DNA of 11,729 nt from Saccoglossus kowalevskii (GCF_000003605.2 NW_003109978.1:259092-270820); one strand, 5' to 3'. Positions 1 through 8,085 are shown, counted from the stretch's first letter. The notes: generated by a model from the letters alone, not told the origin. Translations and numbers: made by a program.

Positions 1-354
1 TCCAAAAAAAAAATGACGTGCATCAAGGTCCTATTATGTTTAATGTATGTACCAAATTTGAACAAAATCCGTCCATGCATAACTGAGATCCGGGTCCGGA
101 ATGGTGAAAATGTGCGATTTTGATGCATTTTCGGCCTTAAAATGGCCGCTATTCGGCTATCGTTAATCGGATCATGAAAAAAATGCATGTGCATATGTCC
201 CATATAATGTGTGATGTATGAGTGAAGTTTGAACTTAATCGGTCCATGCATGTTCGAGATACAGGTGATCACGGACGCACGGAACGCACGAACGGACGGA
301 CGCACACAGGGCAAAACATAAGTCCCCGTTTTCGGACTGTGTCCGAACGGGGAC
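1..354 (+). mobile_element. Hairpin-ended dispersed element X, cut by the window edge
   Basis: A non-coding repeat whose left end lies outside the window. Two diverged units sit 171 bp apart: 18-96 and 189-265 share GTGCAT, a TTTGAAC core, GTCCATGCAT and GAGAT in the same register, and both follow an A-rich stretch. The units are followed by a simple stretch rich in GGACG and GCACG (about 270-305) and then a long hairpin at 322-354. Repeated core units plus a 3' hairpin resemble HINE/Helitron-like non-autonomous elements of molluscs. The base pairs after the stem read CTAA, which fits the Helitron CTRR terminus, but the hairpin touches the end instead of lying about 10 bases inside. The repeat call is firm; the class is inference. 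Confidence 0.72.
322..354 (+). repeat. Terminal hairpin of element X
   Basis: The left arm 322-337 (GTCCCCGTTTTCGGAC) pairs with the right arm 341-354 (GTCCGAACGGGGAC) around a TGT loop, with only a two-base bulge. It marks the right end of element X. Confidence 0.85.
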
Positions 355-355
355 T

Positions 356-640
356 AATTAAAGAACTGAAGATACATGTATCATCACAAAATTTACAAAT
401 CTGAGAGAGGTCCACCTGTAGTACCTAAATGTACAATATCAAAGCAATTGGACTTGCGATTTTAAACAAGAAATCAAAAATACCATTTTTTACAAAAAAT
501 ATTCATCAAATTAGAGAATTGAAGATATCATAACAAAATGAACAATCTAAGAAGACTCTGCCCAAGAAGAAGTTGAAAAGTTAGTACAAGTTGGAATCAG
601 TACAAGTTTTCAAGAAATCAAAAATAACATTCATCCACAC
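356..640 (+). mobile_element. Element Y, copy 1 (body only, no hairpin end)
   Basis: This begins AATTAAAGAACTGAAG one base after the X hairpin and shares long stretches with 2645-2870: ATCAAAGCAAT, AACAAGAAATCAAAAAT-like, TTTTTTACAAAAAAT and AGAGAATTGAAGATATCAT. It is itself repetitive: the opening motif recurs at 509, a period of about 153 bp, and a third partial unit (AAGAAATCAAAAATA then CATTCATCC) is visible near 612-637. The hairpin found at the end of copy 2 is absent, so this copy is 3'-truncated or decayed; the right limit is approximate. No coding potential. Confidence 0.7.
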
Positions 641-1101
641 CAACAGCTCAGTCAGAGCAGAAAAGTTAACAACACAGACGACAATTATACAAGAATAAAC
701 ATTCAACTCCCAATAAGTTTGATTGAATCACAGAAAAAAATTGTGCACATCTTAAACCTGTATGTATTTTCAGCCAAATCTTTACCAAAAATTGTGAAAA
801 TTTAACAATATTGATTTATAACCAAAATGACCTCCATACGGTTAGATCTCAAACTTTGTTTTCTTTTATATAGTGATTTCTTTTCACTGCACAGAAAGAC
901 AACACATGATGTATGTCCTTGATTGGTCGTAAATGTCACCAATGACATCATAGATTTATTACTCATTCAGTTGATCCAAAGATAAATGCATGATTTGTTA
1001 TAAATGTCAGGTGTATTGTCATTTCACAGGAAACACATTGTAATCTTACACAACTAAATTATTGCTACTTTGTGTTACTCAAAATGCATATTACTTTATT
1101 C
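641..1101. other. AT-rich DNA without a recognised feature
   Basis: No gene-like frame. The only structure seen is a small inverted repeat near 923-945, ATTGGT and ACCAAT separated by ten bases, followed by TGACATCAT. Confidence 0.5.
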
Positions 1102-1308
1102 TTTTTACCACCAGATCCCTCTTTTTATCACAAATTAACAAAATAGTCCCGTTTATACTTAGTCTGTACTTTCTTTCAGAAGATTGGGACAAAAATATCC
1201 AATTTTTTGAAAATTTACTCAAATTTTGTCTGTTGGCTCTAAAATTAGGGCTTATCTCCAGAAATATTGAAGAATATAAGAAAAAATTGCCAAAAACATT
1301 TGGGTGAG
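1102..1308 (-). repeat. Dispersed repeat R1, copy 1
   Basis: Collinear with 9575-9786 in the same orientation. Shared blocks, read on the plus strand, include ACCACCAG, AAATAGTCC, TTCAGAAGATTG, ACTCAAATTTTG, CTGTTGGCT, AAAATTAGGG and GAAATATTGAAGAATA. On the minus strand a 76-codon frame covers the repeat (1091-1321), and the same frame is partly open in copy 2, but the copies differ mostly by amino-acid-changing substitutions, so current protein coding is unlikely. The minus strand is given because that is where the shared frame lies. Family unknown. Confidence 0.72.
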
Positions 1309-2077
1309 AAACAGACTTCACTAATTATTTTTTTCAAACAGACAGCATCTGTTAGGCACAATAAATACTAAGTATGGCCTTTATCTGTCTGACATTTAAT
1401 AATCATATTTAAATATTAACCAAAGATATGATAGGATGGCACTATTGATTCCCGCCGACATAAAATCTACCAGTAGATATACAAACTATTCAAAACACCG
1501 GAATGTCACATCATTTGATTACATTATTACGTTACATAACCGAGAGAATAAAATCTGAGTAAAATTAAACAATCATAAAAATGCATAGTAATCCCAGTCT
1601 ACTATGTTGCCAAGGTAACAAATACGAATTGCTGGGGAGAGGCAGTCAGAGCTGTAACTCGGTATTTGATTTATTCGCCCTATGAATAATATACTTTTTC
1701 AATTATTGACGCAATATTTGTTTCAGGATTTTTATATAATTGCCTTTGACCAAATTGATGAAAATGTTTGGAAATATTTGAAAATAATAATGTGGACATA
1801 ACAAGTACTTGGTGAAAGTTGACCTTTCACCTTTTTCCAAGAATTTATACTGTTGCGAGTTTAACAATAAACACTGATCTACACATACATGTACAGTGTT
1901 GTCTGTTTCTAAATATGTTTCACAGAGAGTTTTTGATTTTCGAATGATTTAAAAATGACAACCAGCTTTTTTTGTCAGTATATTTCACAGAGGACACACA
2001 TATTAAAAGCAAATTAAATAATTACCACTGGTAATGGTCAACATCAGGCAAAAATGTCACTTGTCAGTGTTTTGATA
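1309..2077. other. AT-rich spacer, one X-box-like site
   Basis: No supported gene or repeat copy apart from the X-box-like motif at 1606-1619. Short runs and TATAAT-like stretches are expected at this base composition. Confidence 0.45.
1606..1619. promoter_or_regulatory. X-box-like (RFX) motif
   Basis: GTTGCCAAGGTAAC is two RFX half-sites, GTTGCC and GGTAAC, around AA. It matches the RYYNYYATRRNRAC X-box consensus except that the centre is AA instead of AT. RFX factors bind such sites in animals, classically at ciliary genes. Binding here is inference. Confidence 0.4.
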
Positions 2078-2284
2078 CTGAAAAATGACTAACTTTCACT
2101 GGGTTTAAATTTTGCTGAATTATCATTTCAGGCATATTCGGTGTGTTTTAAATTTACGGTTTTAATCATTTAGATAATATGTTCTATGTTAAATTTTACA
2201 TATTTACTGGGTTTTAATTTAGTGCATTTTCCAGTCAGCGAAATAAGCAAATTTAAACCCAGTGAATAATTAACCCCTTCACAG
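2078..2284 (+). mobile_element. TA-flanked MITE-like element B, copy 1
   Basis: This 207-bp element is bounded by TA at 2076-2077 and 2285-2286. Its left end reads CTGAAAAATGACTAAC. The right end, reverse-complemented, reads CTGTGAAGGGGTTAATTATT and then the same CACTGGGTTTAAATTT as the left arm, giving imperfect terminal inverted repeats of roughly 36 bp. It is collinear with 6015-6221, which has exactly the same length. Inside, a motif near TTCACTGGGTTTTAAATT occurs three times directly and once inverted. No coding capacity. TA flanks and short inverted ends fit a non-autonomous element of the IS630/Tc1/mariner superfamily, but no transposase is present to confirm that. Confidence 0.8.
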
Positions 2285-2299
2285 TATGACCCGCTGATA

Positions 2300-2475
2300 T
2301 ACTATCGGCCAGAAAGGTGTTTGAATGATGTGCGGACAATTCTGTGGAAAGGAGAAAAACAATTTCTAACCCTTTGCAACGATGCTTTCCATATTTTATT
2401 TTCACAGATATTTTTTGCAACAACATTGTCAGAAAAAGCTTTTTCGCAGCTCATGAATAGCCATTAATACATTGT
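2300..2475. other. Spacer with no supported gene
   Basis: Mixed-composition DNA continuing from element B. A 70-codon minus-strand frame (2429-2641) reaches into it but matches nothing I recognise, and part of that frame is dispersed repeat R2. Confidence 0.4.
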
Positions 2476-2527
2476 CTGCTAAAAGTCTCAATGGATAGCC
2501 AATATTGTATCTAACGTACGGCATCAG
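2476..2527 (-). repeat. Short dispersed fragment R2, copy 1
   Basis: Collinear with 9792-9846: both have CTGCT, twelve partly matching bases, then GATAGCCAATAT, then a TAACG block and a CATCAG block. About 50 bp of decayed homology, and the minus-strand frame reads through IGY in both. Family unknown. Confidence 0.45.
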
Positions 2528-2644
2528 TGGACGATGTGTTGAGTAAAAGTGGTATTCCAAGGAAGTTACCGTCTGATAGTAACACATATTACCAACAAGC
2601 AGCCTATCGGCTGAGATAGCACCGCTGTTAGCAGTGCACATTTC

Positions 2645-2955
2645 AATTAAAGAACTGAAGACATCATTAGAAAATGAACAATATGTATAGTATCAAAGCA
2701 ATCAGACTTACAGTTTTTAACAAGAAGTCGAAAATATCACTTTTTACAAAAAATTACAAAAATATTCACCAAAATTAGAGAATTGAAGATATCATCATGA
2801 AATGAACAAATCTGAGAGAGGTCTACCCAAGGTACATATACACGAAGTATCAAACCATTCAGGCTTGTAGTTGACGGTGACGGACGACGACGACGGGCGA
2901 TGCCAGACAATCACTCATATGATAAGCTCCGCTCGACAAAGTCGACAGCGGAGCT
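2645..2955 (+). mobile_element. Element Y, copy 2, with hairpin end
   Basis: This starts with the same AATTAAAGAACTGAAG as copy 1. The unit repeats at 2773, and the first unit lacks about 25 bp present in copy 1. The second unit carries AAATCTGAGAGAGGTC and then runs into a GAC-rich simple stretch (2872-2896) and a terminal hairpin at 2925-2955. The order, repeated body, GGACG-type simple stretch, short spacer and terminal hairpin, is the same as in element X although the body sequences are unrelated. No coding potential; probably non-autonomous, class uncertain (HINE/Helitron-like at best). Confidence 0.75.
2925..2955 (+). repeat. Terminal hairpin of element Y
   Basis: AGCTCCGCTCGAC (2925-2937) pairs with GTCGACAGCGGAGCT (2941-2955) around an AAA loop, with a two-base bulge. 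As in element X the stem is followed by TAA. Confidence 0.85.
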
Positions 2956-3176
2956 AAAAAGATAGATGAAAAAATAAGGGCAGACAACTTTCATAACTGT
3001 GATAAAAGTCTGATGGTAATAACACAGCATTAACTTTCAAACTAAGATAGTAGAAATGATGTTATCTAATCTAAATATAAATTTATTCTTTTTTTCCTGA
3101 TGCACCATTATGAGGAATACAACAATAATTCATAAATCAGACATGATAACAGGATTGTTAGTGAACCAAACTGGGT

Positions 3177-3486
3177 CAGGGATTTTTTTAAACAAGGAAA
3201 CAGGGGCGCAGCGCCCTCATGCCATGTCCATGCGTCCCCTCTCCCTGGGAAGCAAATCCTTTTGCAACAATAAAATTCTGATTGCCCGGGGATTATATGT
3301 GGCGACAGTCTTCAACTGTGACCTGTCTGATAGTAATTTTGGCCCCAAGGAAGCCATAGAATGCTCTATTTTAACTTAGAATTATCAAAAACTCCACACC
3401 CTGGTAGGGAGAACCCTATCTCCCCCACTTGGTGGCACCGCTGAATTGCAGTGCTCCTTCTTGCAGTTTTTCTAGAAAAACCCCTG
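3177..3486 (+). mobile_element. 310-bp element with CAGGG-type inverted ends
   Basis: The left end CAGGGATTTTTTTAAA (3177-3192) and the reverse complement of the right end, CAGGGGTTTTTCTAGA (3471-3486), agree at 13 of 16 positions. The flanks carry a perfect 5-bp direct repeat, TGGGT, at 3172-3176 and 3487-3491. The interior is much richer in GC than its surroundings and contains the palindrome GGGCGC-A-GCGCCC (3204-3216), the small hairpin TAGGG/CCCTA (3405-3418) and TTTTTCTAGAAAAA (3467-3480). CAGGG ends are usual for hAT elements, but hAT makes 8-bp duplications and only 5 bp match here, so the class is open. An 89-codon frame (3110-3379) straddles the left end and is not a credible gene. 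Confidence 0.6.
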
Positions 3487-3491
3487 TGGGT

Positions 3492-3738
3492 GATAATACA
3501 ATAACAAACTATATATTCACATTCGTAAATCAATTCGTTTAACCATCTTAGTTATTTGTAACTTAACTTATGTTACCTTTTACAGAATGAATCAGCATAA
3601 TTTTTTTTTTAAATATTGGTCAAGAAGAACTGTACCTAATGCTAAAGTAACAAACATATTAAAGAAAAATAAACAAGAAAATGTGCAAAATGTTGAAAAA
3701 CATTTCAAAAATTGGCATTTGCGGAGAAAGTTTAAACA
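3492..3738. other. AT-rich spacer
   Basis: Nothing gene-like seen; a poly-T run lies near 3601-3610. Confidence 0.5.
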
Positions 3739-3936
3739 CTGTAAAATGCTTTATTTTAGCTAGAATTAATTTTTGCTGCAAAGACTTTTTTTATTTTCAC
3801 AGAAAAGGTGTTTTGTATGAAATTTATTTTCACTGATTTTTTACAAGTTGAATGTAAAATACGGGGGGGGGGGAAGTATATTCTCTGGATCATTCTTTCA
3901 GTAAAAATTAATTCCAATCGACAAAGTATTTTACAG
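3739..3936 (+). mobile_element. TA-flanked MITE-like element A, copy 1
   Basis: A 198-bp element. The left end CTGTAAAATGCTTTATTTT mirrors the right end, which reverse-complements to CTGTAAAATACTTTGTCG. The right flank is TA (3937-3938); the left flank is CA, presumably a mutated TA. It is collinear with copies at 4252 and 5971, sharing GGTGTTTTGTAT, a TTTATTTT-ACTGATTTTT block, TTGAATGTAAAATA and a TCATTC-TTCAG block. A run of 11 G (3863-3873) has expanded at a place where the other copies are A-rich. No coding capacity. Confidence 0.82.
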
Positions 3937-3938
3937 TA

Positions 3939-4249
3939 TCTGAAAACTTATCAAATGAATACCTAAATTGCATAATACTTATTAATTTGCATAAACAGTC
4001 ACCATGATTTTCAAGTATGACCATGTTGAGGTGGTTGTGTTGACTGCTAGAGGATCAGATACAAGTCCATACATACACATGTTAATATATGGCGTGAGAA
4101 TCATGGAAGATTTCCATGTTTTTATGATCACATTAGTCTCCGATTAGTGGTTATAAAGCATGGTCAATAAAGCTATCAACATGAATTGATTGTGAGAATA
4201 ACAGCACATGTTAAAACCTGTACAGCAAAAAAATAAATTCTGCTAGAAT
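3939..4249. other. Spacer with one palindrome
   Basis: No gene seen. A perfect inverted repeat, CATGGAA-GAT-TTCCATG, lies at 4102-4118. Confidence 0.5.
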
Positions 4250-4251
4250 TA

Positions 4252-4450
4252 CTGTAAAATACTTTATTTTAACTGGGATAGATTTTCTGAAAACTGAAAA
4301 GACATTTTAGGGTGTTTTGTATAGAATTTATTTTTTACTGATTTTTGACGATTTGAATGTAAAATATGGAAAAAAAGGTATATTCGCTGAATCATTCCTT
4401 CAGCAAAAATAGCAAAACTGTATTCCAAGTGATAATAAAGTATTTTACAG
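4252..4450 (+). mobile_element. TA-flanked MITE-like element A, copy 2 (best preserved)
   Basis: A 199-bp element with TA on both sides (4250-4251 and 4451-4452). Its ends are near-perfect inverted repeats: CTGTAAAATACTTTATTTT on the left and, reverse-complemented on the right, CTGTAAAATACTTTATTATC. This is the best reference copy for the family. The interior has repeated ACTGAAAA and ACTGATTTTT-type motifs and a TTCGCTGAATCATTCCTTCAG block also found in copy 3. No coding capacity; the 88-codon minus-strand frame reaching 4658 is chance. Confidence 0.85.
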
Positions 4451-4452
4451 TA

Positions 4453-5219
4453 CTCAAGATAAGTGTTCTCTGCACAGTTTTCACATGTTTTGTTTTTCTA
4501 TCTAGTCTTTCTAAACAAAATTGAATAAAACTGAAAAAATTTAAAACTGCAACTAATTCATGATATTTTGCTGAATGAAAGAGCAAAGAAGCAAATGACA
4601 GAAGAGAATACAAATGGGGGGAGGGGCTCTTGTTTCCATGGAAACAATGACTTTGCAATTTTCCTATAGTGTTTAACTGAACTTTTAATTCAAAACTAAT
4701 TTGACATCTCCAATTCTTTTTTTCTCAATTTTGGGTTTAAAACAGCCAGTCATATTTATAATTCGTTGAAGTTTCAGGAAATGCTCGTCTCAAAAGTGTG
4801 TTAATTGTACTTGTAGGACAAACAATAGAGTTGCACTCAATTGATCAATAGATTACTATGTGAAGAAATGATTGAAGATTAGCCCTTGCTGAGACTTACT
4901 GGAAACACAGATGAACTGACAGAATTCTAAACATGATTCATGAGCAAATCAAACAGGAAGTTGAAGATTGAACAATAATGCATATTTCTCACAGTTAGTG
5001 CACATCCACACTATTATCATATAACTTGCATCCCATTTAACACCTCAGTTCTATGCATCAACTTGTAATTTTGGATAAAACTAACATTTTTTTATTTTAA
5101 TTTTGGAAACTAAATTGTGGAAGTAATTAATTATGCTATTTTTCCTGAAACAAAAGTCTACGATGCTGATTTGACATTCAAAGCAGTGGGCTATCACCTG
5201 TACACACTAATTTGTAAAC
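4453..5219. other. AT-rich spacer with a palindromic X-box
   Basis: No gene seen. A G-rich patch (4616-4626) precedes the 18-bp palindrome at 4630-4647. The rest is plain AT-rich DNA. Confidence 0.5.
4630..4647. promoter_or_regulatory. Perfect 18-bp palindromic X-box (RFX-like) site
   Basis: TTGTTTCCATGGAAACAA is fully self-complementary. Its central 14 bases, GTTTCCATGGAAAC (4632-4645), match the X-box consensus RYYNYYATRRNRAC at every position. Symmetric sites like this bind RFX dimers in animals; use here is inference. Confidence 0.45.
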
Positions 5220-5580
5220 GAGGACATGCTACGGCCGTCTGCTGCGTGCACAGGTAACGACTCTCACACTTTAAATCAAATGGTGAATGCCGGTCAAGCA
5301 CAAATAGAATCTGTCAACGTGAAACTGGTCCTAAAATTAACCAACAAATTACCGGAAAATGAGAACAGATTCATGGCATTCATTACAGAGCGCATGGCTA
5401 AGACATTATGAGAGACATCGGGATGAGATAATGTCCACACTGATTACGATATCATTTGAAAGAATGCATGTCATGCCCCTGCAGGGTGGCATTCTTGTCA
5501 CAAGTATACTTCAAATAGCTGCAGTTGTCCCACATGCCGGCGGCGAAACAGACCTGGATTGCCTGATAACCCAAACCTAA
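5220..5580 (+). other. GC-elevated island with two overlapping short frames; possible exon or gene relic
   Basis: This stretch has clearly higher GC and several CpG (ACGGCC, GCGTGC, CCGGCGGCG), unlike the AT-rich flanks. Two plus-strand frames overlap: 5226-5411 (61 codons from an ATG, open from just downstream of a TAA at 5209-5211) and 5359-5580 (73 codons). The first has a hydrophobic, amphipathic-looking middle (VNVKLVLKLTNKL); the second has ILVTSILQIAAVV. I recognise neither. CAGGTAACG at 5250-5258 would be a good 5' splice site. A frame-shifted old coding fragment, a real exon, or a conserved non-coding element are all possible. An imperfect palindrome around CCTGCAGG lies at 5461-5495. 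It does not occur elsewhere in the window. Confidence 0.35.
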
Positions 5581-5651
5581 GTCACCTACAGGTCAAACAA
5601 CTCAGCGGGGATTTCCATTAATTACTACGCAACTGGTTAAAATCAATGTGA

Positions 5652-5664
5652 GCCAATGACGTCA
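5652..5664 (+). promoter_or_regulatory. CCAAT box overlapping a full CRE
   Basis: GCCAATGACGTCA joins a CCAAT pentamer (5653-5657) to a perfect palindromic CRE, TGACGTCA (5657-5664). CRE and CCAAT motifs are common in animal promoters. There is no TATA box or convincing downstream gene, so promoter function is unproven. Confidence 0.35.
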
Positions 5665-5702
5665 AGACATTAGCAGACACAGGAAGGAGGAGGGGTTTGA
5701 AA

Positions 5703-5715
5703 AGGTCAAAGGTTG
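5703..5715 (+). promoter_or_regulatory. DR1-like nuclear-receptor motif
   Basis: AGGTCA-A-AGGTTG is a direct repeat with one-base spacing, close to the HNF4/RXR-type AGGTCAAAGGTCA. It lies 38 bases after the CRE. Binding is inference. Confidence 0.25.
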
Positions 5716-5968
5716 AGTAGACTTCCTGATCAGACAAATATTGGTGCCAATAATGCCAGGAAGAATTCTGAAATCGATCGCTGAAGTATCAGCTTCTTTC
5801 TTCGCAGATATTGATTGAAAAGTTGGAAGTATTACAACATGCTGTAAATTTGATCTGAAAGTAATAGACCATAACAAAAATACTAATTGTTTCCCATTCT
5901 TCATAGAATATTTGATGTTAACACACTGACATACACATTAAACAATACTTCCAGCAAATTTATCCAAA
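5716..5968. other. Spacer with no supported feature
   Basis: An 80-codon minus-strand frame (5662-5904) crosses this stretch and the motif cluster; it shows no recognisable domain and is not called. Confidence 0.4.
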
Positions 5969-5970
5969 TA

Positions 5971-6352
5971 CTGTAAAATCATTTATTTTAGCTGGAATTA
6001 ATTTTCACTGAATACTGTAAAATGACTAATTTTCACTGGGTTTAAATTTCACTGATTTACCATTTCAGGCATATTCAGTGGGTTTTAAATTCACGGTTTC
6101 GTCATTTAGATAATGTGTCCTATGCTAAATTTTACATATTCACTGGGTTTTAATTTAGCGCATTTTCCAGTCAGCGAAATAAGCTAAATTAAAACCTAGT
6201 CAATAATTAACCCCTTTACAGTAGACATTTTGAGTTGAATGTAAAATATAGAAAAAAAAGTTATATTCGCTGGATTTCATTTTCATTGAATCATTCCTTC
6301 AGCAAAAATAGCGAAAATCAATTAATTTTGTTCATATACAGTATTTTTACAG
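5971..6352 (+). mobile_element. Element A, copy 3, split by element B
   Basis: The left part (5971-6012) begins CTGTAAAATCATTTATTTT after TA and continues GCTGGAATTAATTTTCACTG as in the family. The right part (6224-6352) resumes with GACATTTT, then TTGAATGTAAAATATAG, TATTCGCTGG and TCATTCCTTCAGCAAAAATAG, and ends in a worn GTATTTTTACAG. Removing element B and one TA leaves about 173 bp. Compared with copy 2 it lacks about 41 bp after GACATTTT and has about 16 extra bp after TTCGCTGGA. The right flank is TT instead of TA. This is the most decayed of the three A copies. Confidence 0.8.
6015..6221 (+). mobile_element. Element B, copy 2, nested inside element A
   Basis: A 207-bp element flanked by TA at 6013-6014 and 6222-6223, inserted between ACTGAA and GACATTTT of element A. 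The left end is CTGTAAAATGACTAATTTTC; the right end reverse-complements to CTGTAAAGGGGTTAATTATT. It matches 2078-2284 along its whole length, including CATTTCAGGCATATTC, CATTTAGATAAT and TTTTCCAGTCAGCGAAATAA. The intact terminal CTGTAAA at both ends suggests this copy is younger than copy 1, whose ends read CTGAAAA and CTGTGAA. Confidence 0.85.
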
Positions 6353-6469
6353 TTTTATGTATTATTTTTATATATTTCTATATTATTTTAGGTCAAATGA
6401 ACATTTCCAATGACTATATGTAATTAATATTTTTGAAAAAAAAAATATAGAAACCATTATACATGTATA

Positions 6470-6517
6470 CTGAAAATGTATTAATCTTTCACTGTGTTTT
6501 AATTCACTGATATGTAG
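6470..6517 (+). repeat. Left-end fragment related to elements A/B
   Basis: After TA (6468-6469) the sequence CTGAAAATGTATTAATC leads into TTTCACTGTGTTTTAATTCACTGAT-like motifs, matching the first 45 or so bases of element B. No matching right end was found, so it is probably a truncated or decayed copy. Confidence 0.5.
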
Positions 6518-6828
6518 AATCAACTATGGTACAATAAATAGAATGTATTGCTTCACTGGCATCTTCCTGAAATTAAAATGCAGTAAATGCACTCCAAATA
6601 TCAAAATAAATGGTGAAAATAAATGGTTTCAAAGTATTTTGTAAAAAAAAAGGTGACTTCGGCATTAAACAGAATAACAACATGCAAGAAATTTTTTTTT
6701 CCAAACCCAATTTATTTAAGACAATCTTAGCAACAGTTTTTCAAGTGTACTTTGTCAAGAGAGCACAAAATACTTTCATAAGGCAACATATCACGATAAC
6801 ATTAACATTTTTTATTTATAATTGCTGC
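6518..6828. other. AT-rich spacer
   Basis: No gene seen. The 76-codon plus frame at 6610-6840 is low-complexity and not credible. Confidence 0.5.
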
Positions 6829-6958
6829 GTTATTTTATGAGCAGTAAATTAAAATAAAGAGAGTTTTGAATTTCACTCAAGAACTATAAGAAGGATAAAG
6901 AACTAATCTAATAAGAAGAGCAATTTATGTTCCTTTCAGTGGAATTGACAGTAAAATG
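6829..6958 (+). repeat. Dispersed repeat R3, copy 1
   Basis: Collinear with 10510-10618: GTTATTTTATGAGCA, TAAATTAAA, TTTCACTCAAGAACTA, GCAATTTATGTTCC and TTCAGTGGAA are shared in order. This copy is about 21 bp longer because AAGAACTA occurs twice (6879 and 6898 areas), a small internal duplication. Function and family unknown. Confidence 0.72.
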
Positions 6959-7771
6959 AGCAAATTTAACAAAGGAAGCAAGATTAATAAAGGGAAAAAT
7001 TAGCAAATTGTGCAATATCCGGCAATGGCTTGGTAATAAACTGACTACAGTATGCATGGGTCTAAGCATTGAATCCAGATGTTCAAAAGTGCATCATATG
7101 AAGTTTTCAACAATTTGTCAAAATTCCATACTACTCAAATCTACTTGTGGAAAAAGTTAAACAACTCTCAATCTCATTGCAAGACTCCCTAACTTGCTCT
7201 TTATCACATAACAAATACACATGCTCCCTAGCTTACAATATATTATGAATCTTAGGCACATACTCATGCACCTTAGGCAGCTCTATATTATTTCAACAGG
7301 GAAACAATTATACTTCCTCGACTGCTTCACAATAAAAACTAAGTAAAAAAAATTTAAAAGGAAATTAGGTGACAGACACAGCACAGATTGTTTAAAGCAA
7401 CATTTGCTAAAAGGAGGAATCTTGTGGAGAAGACTACCTCACTTGATGGCATGTTGCTATGGAAACCGTCTCCCACAAGCAGTGTGAAAGCTCACAACAA
7501 CTGAGAAGGAAATAGAGACATGACCGTAAAAGGAAATGCTGAAGCATTGTTAACTGCATGATTTCGAACAAGGTGGGCTAGATTTTATCAAACTTCTTTC
7601 TCGATGGTTTCTGAGAAGTATCTACATTTTAATAAAAATAATCACATATATTTGACATTTCCCTTTTGAAAAAAAAATCAAGAAATTTGTCCTTCAAAAT
7701 TTGATGTACATGTACTACAGGAAAACTTTATACTTACTGACAATGACAAAATTCTTTTTTTTTTTTTTACA
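6959..7771. other. Unique AT-rich DNA with one X-box match
   Basis: No frame worth calling. It carries an X-box match at 7453-7466 in a locally less AT-rich stretch (about 7415-7580) and a 14-base poly-T (7755-7768). Confidence 0.45.
7453..7466. promoter_or_regulatory. X-box-like (RFX) motif
   Basis: GTTGCTATGGAAAC matches RYYNYYATRRNRAC at all 14 positions. Binding is inference. Confidence 0.4.
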
Positions 7772-7820
7772 AATTTTATGACAATTTCAAAAACCAATTT
7801 TTATGACAATTTCAAAATAA
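7772..7820 (+). repeat. Two-copy tandem repeat, 24-25 bp
   Basis: TTTTATGACAATTTCAAAA occurs twice, starting near 7774 and 7799, directly after the poly-T run. Probably replication slippage. Confidence 0.6.
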
Positions 7821-8085
7821 AAATCTAATATGTGTATCAATTTTGGAAATATTATTTGGAAATTGATTATTAAAATCTGTGTATTTTAAATAATATATGT
7901 CCTCATAAAAAAATCTTAAAAAATAATATTGCCATGCATTCTAACAAAACATAAAATGTTCAAATCTGATATTCATTAGAAACAAGAAGTTCCCTTGAAA
8001 AAAATGTCCTGAAAAATGAATCAATTAACAAAATCTCCTTTTTCAAACTATTATAAAATTTAAAAATATGATAAACAGAAAAACT

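Noticed and set aside
322-354. Rho-independent terminator
   Set aside because: The hairpin has no T-tract after it and recurs in design at the end of another repeat; the genome is not bacterial in character.
222-404. 60-codon frame with RT-rich middle
   Set aside because: It reads across the GGACG simple stretch and terminal hairpin of element X into element Y.
3110-3379. 89-codon plus-strand frame as a gene
   Set aside because: It crosses the left end and target duplication of the 310-bp element, so half lies outside and half inside a mobile element.
4102-4118. Palindrome CATGGAA-GAT-TTCCATG as an X-box
   Set aside because: The half-sites are in the wrong order and spacing for RFX; a single small palindrome of this size can occur by chance.
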